From: Sulfitobacter sp.
GTDB taxonomy: Bacteria; Pseudomonadota; Alphaproteobacteria; Rhodobacterales; Rhodobacteraceae
Assembly: GCA_024636445.1 (NCBI GenBank)
Contig: JAGXHE010000034.1
Location: 1 to 46,333, forward strand
Reading direction: 5' to 3'
Length of the DNA stretch: 46,333 bases
Below are positions 23,785 through 32,501 of the stretch, one piece after another (positions within the stretch are counted from its first letter, which is position 1; each line of letters starts with the position of its first letter). Made by a program: the position numbers and the translations under genes. Below the pieces are notes generated by a model, which was given only the letters and a program-made list of their open reading frames with translations, had not been told where the DNA came from and made no database searches.

Positions 23785-24804
23785 ATGTCCGACACCGCCA
23801 AACCGCTGACCCCGGCACATTCCGTGCCCGTCTATGCCGCCGACATGTTCACGGCCATCGACGGCGCGAATATGGGGGATGCGCTGTCTTTCGCGGAGGA
23901 GCTGGAGCTGGATGATGTCTATACGCTGAACCATATGGCCGAGCCGAAACAGCTGGCCATTCAGGTGCTGGAAACGGGATTCGAAATTGCCGGCGAGAGC
24001 CCCACAGGCACCCCCGGTGCAGCGCTGCATCTGGATTGCGCGCTGACGCTGATGTCGCCCGACGGGCAGACCACCGATGCCATCGTGGTGGTCGAAACCG
24101 ACGCGACGGGCGATGTGGCGCAGATTTATCTGCTGCCACTGGCCAGCCTGACGCCACGCACCGATTACGCGCTGGTCGGCATCGACACCACCAAGGCGGG
24201 CGAGAAATTCGCAGAAGTCGCCTGTGCGCGGTTCACCCGTGGCACCCATATCACGATGGCCTCGGGCGCGCAGGTGCCCATCGAGAACCTGGCCGTGGGC
24301 GACCGCGTGCTGACCCGTGACGATGGCCCGCAGCCGGTGCGCTGGATCGGGCAGTCGACCGTGCGCGCCGTGGGCGATTTTGCCCCGATCTGCATCCGTG
24401 CGGACGCGCTGAACAATTATCACGATCTGGTGGTCAGCCCCGACCACAGGTTGTTCATCTACCAACGCTCGGACCAGTTGGGCGCGGGCCGCTCCGAGCT
24501 GCTGGTCAAGGCGCGGCATCTGGTCAACGGCGACACGGTGGTCCGTCAGGACGGCGGCTTTGTCGACTATTTCCAGCTGTTGTTCGACGCCCACCAGATC
24601 ATCTATGCCGAAGGAATCGCGGCGGAATCGACGCTGGTCGACACCCGCACCCGCCCCACCGTGCCCGAAGACATCACATCGCAATTGCTGGGCAACGGCA
24701 CCGCCGACCACGCGAATGCGGGGCTTTCGGGGCTGGATGTTCAGGAAACCCTGCTGAACCGGCCCGATGCGGCGGAATTGCTGCGCAAGGCCAGTTCGCG
24801 CTAA
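23785..24804 (+). CDS. Hint-domain protein with Cys replaced
   Basis: This protein of 339 residues (344 from an ATG at 23770) has an N-terminal half of unknown fold (1-140) and a Hint_2-type domain (about 147-290) clearly homologous to that at 13743-14768: GPQPVRWIG, GDFAPICIRA and DLVVSPDHRLF align with the same blocks there. The nucleophile position is changed: where the first copy has C162-F-ASGT, this one has R149-F-TRGT, with a Cys two residues earlier at 147. Self-processing is therefore doubtful. The tail (about 290-339) is polar. No signal peptide is present and neither ATG has a clear ribosome site. It may be a secreted or surface protein; this is inference. Confidence 0.78.
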   Translation: MSDTAKPLTPAHSVPVYAADMFTAIDGANMGDALSFAEELELDDVYTLNHMAEPKQLAIQVLETGFEIAGESPTGTPGAALHLDCALTLMSPDGQTTDAIVVVETDATGDVAQIYLLPLASLTPRTDYALVGIDTTKAGEKFAEVACARFTRGTHITMASGAQVPIENLAVGDRVLTRDDGPQPVRWIGQSTVRAVGDFAPICIRADALNNYHDLVVSPDHRLFIYQRSDQLGAGRSELLVKARHLVNGDTVVRQDGGFVDYFQLLFDAHQIIYAEGIAAESTLVDTRTRPTVPEDITSQLLGNGTADHANAGLSGLDVQETLLNRPDAAELLRKASSR

Positions 24805-24807
24805 TCC

Positions 24808-24836
24808 TTGCGCCGGACGCACCCGCAGAATATACG
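24808..24836 (+). promoter_or_regulatory. Candidate leaderless promoter of prfC
   Basis: TTGCGC (24808-24813), a 17-base spacer and TATACG (24831-24836) lie so that the ATG at 24844 is seven bases after the -10, and no ribosome site is present. This is the best -10 among the five genes with a -35 box 29-30 bases before the ATG. Confidence 0.5.
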
Positions 24837-24843
24837 CGCCACC

Positions 24844-26451
24844 ATGCTGAACACCGCCCCAAACCGCCCCAAACTGCCGCCCGAGATTGCGCGTCGCCGC
24901 ACCTTTGCGATCATCTCGCACCCGGATGCCGGCAAAACCACGCTGACGGAAAAATTCCTGCTGTTCGGCGGGGCGATCCAGATGGCGGGACAGGTCCGCG
25001 CCAAGGGCGAGGCACGGCGCACGCGTTCGGACTTTATGGCGATGGAAAAGGACCGTGGGATTTCCGTGTCTGCCTCGGCGATGTCCTTTGATTTCAAGAA
25101 TTTCCGGTTCAATCTTGTTGACACGCCCGGCCACTCGGATTTTTCCGAAGACACCTACCGGACGCTGACGGCGGTGGACGCTGCCGTGATGGTGATCGAC
25201 GGTGCCAAAGGTGTCGAAAGCCAGACGCAAAAGCTGTTCGAAGTGTGCCGGATGCGCGATCTGCCGATCCTGACATTCTGTAACAAGATGGACCGCGAAA
25301 GCCGTGATACGTTTGATATCATTGACGAAATTCAGGAAAATCTGGCGATTGACGTGACCCCCGCCAGCTGGCCCATCGGGGTGGGCCGCGATTTTGTCGG
25401 CTGTTATGACATGCTGCGCGACCGGCTGGAACTGATGGACCGTGCCGACCGCAACCGTGTGGCCGAAAGCATCCAGATCGAGGGTCTGGACGACCCGAAA
25501 CTGGCGGAACACGTGCCGGCGCATCTGCTGGACAAGCTGCGCGAAGAGGTCGAGATGGCCCGCGCACTGCTGCCGCCGCTGGACCACGCCGCCATGCTCG
25601 AAGGGTCGCTGACGCCGATCTGGTTCGGCTCTGCGATCAACTCGTTCGGGGTCAAGGAACTGATGGACGGGATCGCCACCTATGGGCCGGAGCCGCAGAT
25701 CCAGTCGGCCGAGCCGCGCCAGATCCTGCCCGAGGAAAAAACCGTTTCCGGCTTTGTTTTCAAGGTGCAGGCCAATATGGACCCCAAGCACCGCGACCGT
25801 GTGGCCTTTGTCCGGCTGGCATCGGGGCACTTTCACCGGGGCATGAAACTGATGCATGTGCGGTCGAAAAAACCGATGGCAATCTCGAACCCCGTGCTGT
25901 TTCTGGCCTCGGACCGCGAGCTGGCGGAAGAGGCCTGGGCCGGTGATATCATCGGCATTCCCAACCACGGGCAGTTGCGCATCGGCGACACGCTGACCGA
26001 GGGCGAGGCGATCCGTGTGACCGGCATCCCGTCCTTTGCGCCCGAACTGCTGCAAGGCGTGCGGGCGGGCGATCCGCTGAAGGCCAAGCATCTGGAAAAG
26101 GCGCTGATGCAGTTCGCAGAGGAAGGGGCCGCCAAAGTGTTCAAGCCCGCCATCGGGTCGGGCTTTGTCGTGGGCGTGGTCGGGCAGTTGCAGTTCGAGG
26201 TTCTGGCCAGCCGGATCGAGCTGGAATACAGCCTGCCGGTGCGCTTTGAGCAGTCGCAGTTCACCTCGGCACGCTGGGTGAACGGTGCGCGCCAAGCCGT
26301 TGACAAGTTTGTAGACTCCAACAAGCAGCACATCGGATATGACCATGATGGCGACGTCGTTTACCTGACCCGCCTGCAATGGGACATCGACCGCGTCGTG
26401 CGCGATTATCCCGACATAAGCCTGACCGCGACCAAAGAAATGATGGTGTAA
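24844..26451 (+). CDS. prfC: Peptide chain release factor 3
   Basis: This 535-residue translational GTPase recycles release factors 1 and 2 from the ribosome after termination. G1 is HPDAGKTT (26-33), the switch region has DRGISVSASAM, G3 is DTPGHSDF and G4 is NKMD. Domain 2 (about 300-385) and the RF3 C-terminal domain follow, including GVVGQLQFEVLASRIELEY, which separates it from EF-G and TypA. The frame is open to 24808, but that falls in the -35 box; the ATG at 24844 starts the family sequence. Two glycosyltransferase-like genes follow six bases after the stop. Confidence 0.95.
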   Translation: MLNTAPNRPKLPPEIARRRTFAIISHPDAGKTTLTEKFLLFGGAIQMAGQVRAKGEARRTRSDFMAMEKDRGISVSASAMSFDFKNFRFNLVDTPGHSDFSEDTYRTLTAVDAAVMVIDGAKGVESQTQKLFEVCRMRDLPILTFCNKMDRESRDTFDIIDEIQENLAIDVTPASWPIGVGRDFVGCYDMLRDRLELMDRADRNRVAESIQIEGLDDPKLAEHVPAHLLDKLREEVEMARALLPPLDHAAMLEGSLTPIWFGSAINSFGVKELMDGIATYGPEPQIQSAEPRQILPEEKTVSGFVFKVQANMDPKHRDRVAFVRLASGHFHRGMKLMHVRSKKPMAISNPVLFLASDRELAEEAWAGDIIGIPNHGQLRIGDTLTEGEAIRVTGIPSFAPELLQGVRAGDPLKAKHLEKALMQFAEEGAAKVFKPAIGSGFVVGVVGQLQFEVLASRIELEYSLPVRFEQSQFTSARWVNGARQAVDKFVDSNKQHIGYDHDGDVVYLTRLQWDIDRVVRDYPDISLTATKEMMV

Positions 26452-26457
26452 AGCGCG

Positions 26458-27489
26458 ATGCGTTGGGGCAAGCCGGACAAGACACCCCAGACGCCCGTGC
26501 GCGCCAAGACGACGCTGACGGCCAGTGACATCGTGACCGACCCCGACGTGCTGCGCTGGGGCACGGTGTCGACGGTCAAGGCGCCGCTGCGGCAGATCGC
26601 CCGTTTCATCGCCTATCACCTTGATGCCGGTGCGGCGCGGATGGATATTTTTCTCGACGTTCCCGATGCGGATATCGCGCGCCGGTTGGCCCATCCCAAG
26701 GTAAGGTTTCACCAGTGCGACGATGCGTTCTGGGCGGACAAGCCCGACAAGGCCCGCGAAAGCCACCAGTTGCGGCAGGCGTCCAATGCGTCGCAGGCCT
26801 ATAGCGGTTCGGATCTGGACTGGCTGGCGCATATCGATGTTGACGAGTATATTCTGACAGATCAACCGCTTGCGGGGCATCTTTCAAGTCTCCCAGCCGA
26901 TGTGGCCTTTGCCCGGCTGCAACCGGTCGAGTTGATGGCCTCGGATGACACATTGGATGATCCATGGACCGGCCCCGCCCATTTCAAACGCACGCGCAAG
27001 GCGGCGAAGCGCAGGAAGACCGACCTGATCGAGATTTATCCCACCTTTGGCGCCTATGTTCCCGAGGGCTTCATCAGCTATACGGGTGGCAAGAACATCG
27101 TGCGCACCGGGTTCAACCGCATCCGTCTGGGCATTCACGCGATGATGCAGGCGGGGTTCAAGGTGTCGAACGGCAAGGTTCTGGATCAGGTCCACATCGG
27201 CCACGCACATGCCCCCGACTGGGAGACCTTTCAGCGCCATTTCGAATTTCGGATGAGCCATGGCTCATACCGGAAGAAAACAAATGGAAACATGATTTTG
27301 AACGACGTTCTTAATGTTCTGATCGCGGAAGAGGGCGCGGATGGATTGCGCCGTTTCTACGACGAGATGTGCAGGGCCACCCCGACACGTCTGGAGCTGT
27401 TGCGACGCCACGACATGCTGGTCACCGCCGCGCTGGATCTCGACCGGAAGGTCGCGCAGATTTACGGCCCGCTTGGGGTGAGCACATGA
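26458..27489 (+). CDS. Glycosyltransferase family 2-like protein, first of tandem pair
   Basis: This 343-residue protein has the form of the Glyco_tranf_2_4 group: an IARFIAYHLDAGAARMDIFLD nucleotide-binding start (about 48-68), RQASNAS, and HIDVDEYIL (about 124-132) with the Asp-rich metal site. The last 40 residues are helical. The sugar and acceptor are not known. It aligns with the next gene over its length (AAYHIEAGAHRLYIYLD and HMDADEFLI there), so the pair arose by duplication. It has an extra N-terminal 38 residues, Lys/Thr/Pro-rich. The start lies six bases after prfC and its stop overlaps the next ATG (ATGA). Confidence 0.8.
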   Translation: MRWGKPDKTPQTPVRAKTTLTASDIVTDPDVLRWGTVSTVKAPLRQIARFIAYHLDAGAARMDIFLDVPDADIARRLAHPKVRFHQCDDAFWADKPDKARESHQLRQASNASQAYSGSDLDWLAHIDVDEYILTDQPLAGHLSSLPADVAFARLQPVELMASDDTLDDPWTGPAHFKRTRKAAKRRKTDLIEIYPTFGAYVPEGFISYTGGKNIVRTGFNRIRLGIHAMMQAGFKVSNGKVLDQVHIGHAHAPDWETFQRHFEFRMSHGSYRKKTNGNMILNDVLNVLIAEEGADGLRRFYDEMCRATPTRLELLRRHDMLVTAALDLDRKVAQIYGPLGVST

Positions 27490-28421
27490 GCAATTGGGGC
27501 CTGTCGTCCACAATTCTGGCACCGACGCGCGACATCCTGCGGTTTGCCGCCTACCACATCGAGGCGGGCGCGCACCGGCTGTATATCTATCTGGACGATC
27601 CCGACAGCGATGCCTTTGCCCCGCTGAAGGCGCATCCGAAGGTCCGCGTGACGCGCTGCGATGCGCAGCATTGGCAGCAGATGGGGGGCAAGCGGCCCGT
27701 GAAACATCAGGTGCGTCAAAGCCGCAACGCCACCCATGCCTATGCGCGCCGCGCCGAGGTCGACTGGCTGATCCATATGGATGCGGACGAGTTCCTGATC
27801 TGCGAACAGAGCGTGGCCGATGTGCTGGGCGCCCTGCCTGCGACCGTGCGGACCGCCCGCGTGCGGCCGATGGAACAGCTTGCGGGCGATGGCGACCACT
27901 TCAAGGGGTTCATCCCGAACGGGCCGGACCGCGCAGAGATCGTGAAGCGGCTGTATCCGAATTACGGGGCCCATATCAAAGGCGGGTTCCTGTCGCATGT
28001 GGCGGGAAAGCTGTTTGCACGCAGCGGGATGGACGGGCTGGACGTGCGGATACACAATGTGTTTCTGGATGGCGAGATGAACCCCGACGAGGTCGAGGTG
28101 GCGCAGGTCGATCTGGCCCATTGCCACGCGAAAACCTGGGAGGACTGGCTGGCCGCCTACCGTTACCGTCTGGAAAAGGGGTCGTACCGCGCGGAACTGG
28201 CGCCTGCGACGCCGCGCGAGGCAGGGGGGCTTAGCCTGCACGAGCTGTTTCAGTTCATCGAAGCCGAATCTGGCACCGAAGGCCTGCGTGCATTTTACCG
28301 CGAGGTTGCCGAGGACAGCCCCGATTTGCGGGCCCGTCTGGAAACCGAAGCGCTTTTGCGCAACCATCAGCTGAATCTTGATCAAAAATTGCAACGTCAC
28401 TTCCCTGATTTTGCGACATGA
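27486..28421 (+). CDS. Glycosyltransferase family 2-like protein, second of tandem pair
   Basis: This 311-residue paralogue of the upstream protein has LRFAAYHIEAGAHRLYIYLD (19-38) and the HMDADEFLI metal motif (about 97-105). KLYPNYGAHIKGGFLSHVAGKLFARSG (about 155-185) corresponds to the IYPTFGAYVPEGFISYTGGKNIVRTG stretch upstream, and VAQVDLAHCHAKTWEDW matches VDQVHIGHAHAPDWETF. The ATG at 27486 overlaps the upstream stop; the frame is open from 27369 but that part is a shadow. No signal or membrane helix is present, so it acts in the cytosol, perhaps on an envelope or exported glycan. Confidence 0.8.
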   Translation: MSNWGLSSTILAPTRDILRFAAYHIEAGAHRLYIYLDDPDSDAFAPLKAHPKVRVTRCDAQHWQQMGGKRPVKHQVRQSRNATHAYARRAEVDWLIHMDADEFLICEQSVADVLGALPATVRTARVRPMEQLAGDGDHFKGFIPNGPDRAEIVKRLYPNYGAHIKGGFLSHVAGKLFARSGMDGLDVRIHNVFLDGEMNPDEVEVAQVDLAHCHAKTWEDWLAAYRYRLEKGSYRAELAPATPREAGGLSLHELFQFIEAESGTEGLRAFYREVAEDSPDLRARLETEALLRNHQLNLDQKLQRHFPDFAT

Positions 28422-28422
28422 T

Positions 28423-28451
28423 TTGACCAAGGCGTCGGGCTTTGGTATGGG
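28423..28451 (+). promoter_or_regulatory. Candidate promoter of the RNA helicase gene
   Basis: TTGACC (28423-28428), a 17-base spacer and TATGGG (28446-28451) lie just after the glycosyltransferase stop, about 100 bases before the helicase ATG. The -10 is imperfect. The long leader would leave room for cold- or structure-dependent control, as is common for DEAD-box genes, but none is shown. Confidence 0.35.
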
Positions 28452-28550
28452 AAATTCAATGTCGCAGCCTCTGGGCTGCCTTTGGGCCATGCGGGCCGAC
28501 ATTTCAAAGCTGCCGCGGGCCAAGTCAGTGTCCGCAAACTTCGGACATAC

Positions 28551-30206
28551 ATGATAAAATTCTCAGATCTGAACCTGAATCCCAAAGTGCTGAAAGCCGT
28601 CGAGGAAGCAGGATACGAAATACCGACCCCCATTCAGGCCGGTGCGATTCCCCCCGCTTTGGACGGACGCGACGTGTTGGGCATTGCCCAGACCGGCACG
28701 GGCAAGACCGCAGGCTTTGTTCTGCCGATGATCACCCTGCTGGCGCGTGGCCGTGCCCGCGCGCGGATGCCGCGCAGTCTGGTTCTGTGCCCCACCCGCG
28801 AGCTGGCCGCACAGGTTGCCGAAAACTTCGACACTTACACCAAGCACCTGAAACTGACCAAGGCGCTGCTGATCGGCGGCGTTTCGTTCAAGGAACAGGA
28901 CACGCTGATCGACAAGGGCGTCGACGTGCTGATCGCGACACCGGGCCGTCTGCTGGACCATTTCGAGCGCGGCAAGCTGATCTTGTCTGACGTCAAGGTG
29001 ATGGTCGTGGACGAGGCCGACCGGATGCTGGATATGGGGTTCATCCCCGATATCGAACGCATTTTCGGGCTGACGCCGTTCACCCGCCAGACGCTGTTCT
29101 TTTCGGCCACGATGGCCCCCGAGATCGAGCGGATCACCAATACGTTCCTGAGCAATCCGGCGCGGATCGAGGTGGCCCGTCAGGCCAGCGCGTCCGAGAC
29201 GATCGAACAGGGCGTGGTCATGTTCAAAGCCTCGCGCAAGGATCGCGAAGCGACGGAAAAGCGCAAGGTTCTGCGCATGATGATCGACGCCGAGGGCGAC
29301 AAGTGCACCAACGCGATCATCTTTTGCAACCGCAAGACGGATGTGGACACGGTTTCCAAGTCGTTGAAACAACACGGCTATGACGCGGCCCCCATCCACG
29401 GCGATCTGGACCAGAGCCAGCGCACGCGCACGCTGGACGGGTTTCGCGCCGGTGATCTGCGGTTTCTCGTGGCCTCTGACGTGGCCGCGCGCGGGCTGGA
29501 TGTGCCCAGCGTCAGCCACGTGTTCAACTTTGATGTGCCCAGCCACGCCGAGGACTATGTGCACCGTATCGGCCGCACCGGTCGTGCGGGGCGTGACGGC
29601 AAGGCGATGATGATCTGCGTGCCGCGCGACGAGAAGAATTTCGAGGATATCGAACGTCTGATCCAGCGTGAAATTCCGCGTCTGGAAAACCCGCTGGGTC
29701 ATATCGGCGCCGAGGCGCAGGGCGATGCGGTTCAGGATGGTGCGCCCGAAGACACCACCGAGAAAAAGCCGGCGTCGGGCCGTTCGCGGTCACGCTCGCG
29801 CAACCGCAAGACCGACGATGCACCGCAGGCCAAGCCTGAGGTCAAATCCGAGGCTAAATCCGAGGCCAAGGCGGAAACCACGCCCGAAGCGGCCTCTGCC
29901 CCTGCTGAAAAGCCTGCGGAGCAGCCTGCCGAAGCTCAGCAGCCCCGTGCCGCGCGTACCGAACATGCGCCCAGACAGCAGGCCGAGGCCCGTGCACAGA
30001 CCGCGCCCCAGGAGACTGCGGACAACAGCCGCAATGATCAGCGCAATGACACCCGGTCAGACGCGTCCGACACCAAGCGGGGCGGCTCCTCAAGCCGGTC
30101 GCGCGGTGGGCGGGATGATCGTGGCGGCGGCAGTCGCGTGACGGGTCTGGGCGATCACACGCCGACCTTTATCGAGAAAAGCTTTGCCGAACGTTACGAC
30201 GGTTAA
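28551..30206 (+). CDS. DEAD-box RNA helicase, RhlE type
   Basis: This 551-residue ATP-dependent RNA helicase has all core motifs: Q-motif region (about 4-30), Walker A AQTGTGKT (46-53), PTREL, motif II VVDEADRM, SAT (FFSATMAP), the HGDLDQ region, DVAARGLDVP and HRIGRTGRAGRDG. After about residue 385 comes a long low-complexity tail of Lys/Glu/Ala/Pro and Arg/Ser/Gly/Asn repeats, probably disordered and RNA-binding. Such helicases help ribosome assembly and RNA decay. The ATG at 28551 starts the family sequence; a frame open to 28482 is less likely. The gene ends at a strong terminator. Confidence 0.92.
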   Translation: MIKFSDLNLNPKVLKAVEEAGYEIPTPIQAGAIPPALDGRDVLGIAQTGTGKTAGFVLPMITLLARGRARARMPRSLVLCPTRELAAQVAENFDTYTKHLKLTKALLIGGVSFKEQDTLIDKGVDVLIATPGRLLDHFERGKLILSDVKVMVVDEADRMLDMGFIPDIERIFGLTPFTRQTLFFSATMAPEIERITNTFLSNPARIEVARQASASETIEQGVVMFKASRKDREATEKRKVLRMMIDAEGDKCTNAIIFCNRKTDVDTVSKSLKQHGYDAAPIHGDLDQSQRTRTLDGFRAGDLRFLVASDVAARGLDVPSVSHVFNFDVPSHAEDYVHRIGRTGRAGRDGKAMMICVPRDEKNFEDIERLIQREIPRLENPLGHIGAEAQGDAVQDGAPEDTTEKKPASGRSRSRSRNRKTDDAPQAKPEVKSEAKSEAKAETTPEAASAPAEKPAEQPAEAQQPRAARTEHAPRQQAEARAQTAPQETADNSRNDQRNDTRSDASDTKRGGSSSRSRGGRDDRGGGSRVTGLGDHTPTFIEKSFAERYDG

Positions 30207-30248
30207 ACAGACGGCTGAATAAAGTCTGAACTGTCGGCTTGGAAACAG

Positions 30249-30285
30249 AAAATGCGCGTCAGGCTGATACCTGACGCGCATTTTT
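30249..30285. terminator. Strong bidirectional intrinsic terminator
   Basis: A 15-pair perfect stem (30249-30263 with 30270-30284), core ATGCGCGTCAGG, six-base loop CTGATA, has AAAA on its left arm and TTTTT on its right. It follows the helicase gene and lies between it and the convergent OsmC gene, so it can stop transcription from both sides. Confidence 0.92.
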
Positions 30286-30319
30286 CGTGGGCAAACCGCC
30301 TTGGACTGTCCGCGCTGGA

Positions 30320-30745
30320 TCAGACCAGTTCGGCATCCATCGTGATCTCGGCGGTCAGCAGCTTTGAGATCGGGCAGTTCTGCTTGGCTGCCTTGGCGCA
30401 TTCATCGAACGACGGCTTGTCCGCGCCGGGAACGCTGGCCTTGACCACCAGATGCACGTTGGTCACCGAGAACCCGTCGTCTTTTTGCTCAAGCGAAACG
30501 GTGGCGCTGGTTTCGATGCTTTCAGCCGCCAGACCCTTTTCGCCAAGGATCATGCTCAGCGCCATCGAAAAGCAGCTGGCGTGGGCAGCGCCGATCAGCT
30601 CTTCGGGATTGGTGCCTTTGCCATCTTCGAAACGGGTGTTGAAGCCATAGGGCTGGTCATTCAACACGCCACTTTCCGTCGAGACATGGCCTTTGCCGGT
30701 CTTCAGATCGCCCGACCATTTTGCGGAACCGCTTTTCTTGATCAT
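30320..30745 (-). CDS. OsmC/Ohr-family peroxiredoxin-like protein
   Basis: This 141-residue thiol protein reduces organic hydroperoxides. The peroxidatic Cys is C58 in AHASCFSMAL, and the second redox Cys is C124 in KQNCPISKLL. The start (KKSGSAKWSGDLKTGKG) and the TNPEELIGAAHASC block are typical of the OsmC subgroup. The ATG at 30745 has AAAGGA nine bases upstream; a TTG one codon earlier is not needed. It is flanked by the terminators at 30249 and 30766, so it is expressed on its own. No clear OhrR-type operator is visible. Confidence 0.93.
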   Translation of the reverse strand: MIKKSGSAKWSGDLKTGKGHVSTESGVLNDQPYGFNTRFEDGKGTNPEELIGAAHASCFSMALSMILGEKGLAAESIETSATVSLEQKDDGFSVTNVHLVVKASVPGADKPSFDECAKAAKQNCPISKLLTAEITMDAELV

Positions 30746-30765
30746 CAAACTGTCCTTTCAGTGTG

Positions 30766-30791
30766 AAAAAGGGGCGCAAAGTTCGCGCCCC
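30766..30791 (-). terminator. Intrinsic terminator ending the nuo-birA-coaX-rnj unit
   Basis: On the minus strand, GGGGCGC, a seven-base loop GAACTTT and GCGCCCC are followed by TTTTT (plus-strand A-run at 30766-30770). It lies 40 bases after the RNase J stop and is the only clear terminator I see for the minus-strand run from 46333 down to 30831. Confidence 0.9.
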
Positions 30792-30830
30792 GGTCGAGAA
30801 TCCAACGCCGAAAGCAGCGGTTCGGTTCCG

Positions 30831-32498
30831 TCAAGTCAGACGGCTGATGACCACGCTGACCTCGGGTTTCTTGCCGATTTCGTTCTGTGCGCTATTGCGC
30901 ACGGTCCGGCGCAGCGCCTGTTCCAGCGCGTCGTCATCGCGCATGGTCTTGGGGTCGGCGCGGCCAAGGAACTGGCTCAGGTCGGCTTCGAGCACTTCGA
31001 CCAGCGCCGCGTTGCTGCTGCCGGTCTCTGGCAGGCCCATGGTTTCGCACCACGGATCGCCCAGCGGCTCGTCCTGTTCGTCGATGATCAGCGTCACCAC
31101 GACGTGACCATTCAGCGCCATGCGGATACGGTCGCGCACGACCCCGTCCAGCGCGCCGATCTGCACCGAGCCATCCAGATAGGTGCGGCCGGTTTCGACA
31201 TATTCCACCACCTTGGGGGCATTGCCGCTGAGGTCGATCATCATGCCGTTGACGGCCAGAACCCCTTGAATGCCCTTTTCGTCGGCAATCTTGGTGTGTT
31301 CGCGCAGGTGGCGGTGTTCGCCGTGCATCGGCACCAGAATCTGCGGTTTGACCACGTCGTGCATCTCTTCGAGATCGGGACGGTTGGCGTGGCCGCTGAC
31401 GTGATAATGCCCGCTGTTGTCATCGACGATATCCACGCCCATTTCCGAAAACGCATTCATGATCTGGATCACGCCGCGTTCGTTGCCGGGGATGGTCTTG
31501 GACGAGAACAGGAACGTGTCGCCCTTTTTCATCTCCAGACCCATGTATTTGCCACGGGCCAGTTGCGCGCTGGCGGCACGGCGTTCGCCCTGGCTGCCGG
31601 TGACCAGCAACAGCAGGTTTTCGCGCGGGACGCTGCGCGCATCTTCGGGCGAGATGACGGGGGGGAATTCGGTCAGCACACCGGATTCGACAGACGCCTC
31701 GACCATGCGCTTCATCGCGCGGCCCAGCAGCACGATCGAGCGCCCTGCCCGTTCGCCCGCCTCGGCCAGCGTTTTCACCCGCGCGACGTTGGACGCGAAT
31801 GTGGTCGCGACGACCATGCCGTTGGCCGCGTGCATCAGCTTTTCGATCTCGGGGCCGACGGTCACTTCGGACCGGCCCGCGTGGCGCGAAAAGACGTTGG
31901 TGCTGTCACAGATCAGCGCCTTGACGCCGCCCTTGGACACTTCGCCCCACAGTTCGGGGTCCCATGCCTCGCCCACCAGCGGTGTGCGGTCCAGCTTGAA
32001 ATCGCCCGAGTGGATCACGCGGCCCGCAGGGCTGTCGATGACCAGACCCGAGCTTTCGGGGATCGAGTGCGAGATCGGCAGGAAGCCCACCTTGAACGGG
32101 CCCGCGTCGACCTGATCGGGCCAGGCCTCGACCACGGTCACGGCATCGGCAGGGTGGCCGTTTTCGGCCATCTTGCGCTTGGCGTGGTTGGCGGTGAACA
32201 CCCGCGCAAAAATCGGCGCTTCGAGCCTGCCATAGGTATGGGCGATCGCGCCGATGTGGTCCTCGTGCGCGTGGGTGACGAACACCGCCTCGATGCGGTC
32301 GCGGCGTTCCTCCAGCCAGGCGATGTCGGGCAGGATCAGGTCCACACCCGGCGTGGTGTCCATGTCGGGAAAGGCCACGCCGATGTCCACGACGATCAGA
32401 CGTTCCTTTTCAGGTTTGCCGTAACCGTAGACATAGCAATTCATGCCAATTTCGCCCGCCCCACCGAGGGGCAGGTAGATCAATCTTTCACTGCTCAT
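30831..32498 (-). CDS. rnj: Ribonuclease J
   Basis: This 555-residue metallo-beta-lactamase/beta-CASP nuclease degrades and matures RNA with 5'-exonuclease and endonuclease activity. The zinc motif is HAHEDH (76-81), with further metal ligands in LPISHSIPESSGLVI and DSTNVF regions. The beta-CASP part carries LLVTGSQGERRAA and the HVSGHANRPDLEEM histidine block, and a C-terminal RNase J domain follows (about 450-555). In alphaproteobacteria it exists beside RNase E. The ATG at 32498 lies three bases after the coaX stop. It closes the long operon, before the terminator at 30766. Confidence 0.95.
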   Translation of the reverse strand: MSSERLIYLPLGGAGEIGMNCYVYGYGKPEKERLIVVDIGVAFPDMDTTPGVDLILPDIAWLEERRDRIEAVFVTHAHEDHIGAIAHTYGRLEAPIFARVFTANHAKRKMAENGHPADAVTVVEAWPDQVDAGPFKVGFLPISHSIPESSGLVIDSPAGRVIHSGDFKLDRTPLVGEAWDPELWGEVSKGGVKALICDSTNVFSRHAGRSEVTVGPEIEKLMHAANGMVVATTFASNVARVKTLAEAGERAGRSIVLLGRAMKRMVEASVESGVLTEFPPVISPEDARSVPRENLLLLVTGSQGERRAASAQLARGKYMGLEMKKGDTFLFSSKTIPGNERGVIQIMNAFSEMGVDIVDDNSGHYHVSGHANRPDLEEMHDVVKPQILVPMHGEHRHLREHTKIADEKGIQGVLAVNGMMIDLSGNAPKVVEYVETGRTYLDGSVQIGALDGVVRDRIRMALNGHVVVTLIIDEQDEPLGDPWCETMGLPETGSSNAALVEVLEADLSQFLGRADPKTMRDDDALEQALRRTVRNSAQNEIGKKPEVSVVISRLT

Positions 32499-32501
32499 AA
32501 G

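Noticed and set aside
23728-26880. A 1050-codon open frame on the minus strand
   Set aside because: It is antisense to the second Hint gene, prfC and part of the first glycosyltransferase gene. Its Arg/His/Gln-rich composition is typical of shadow frames in high-GC DNA, and no domain is visible.
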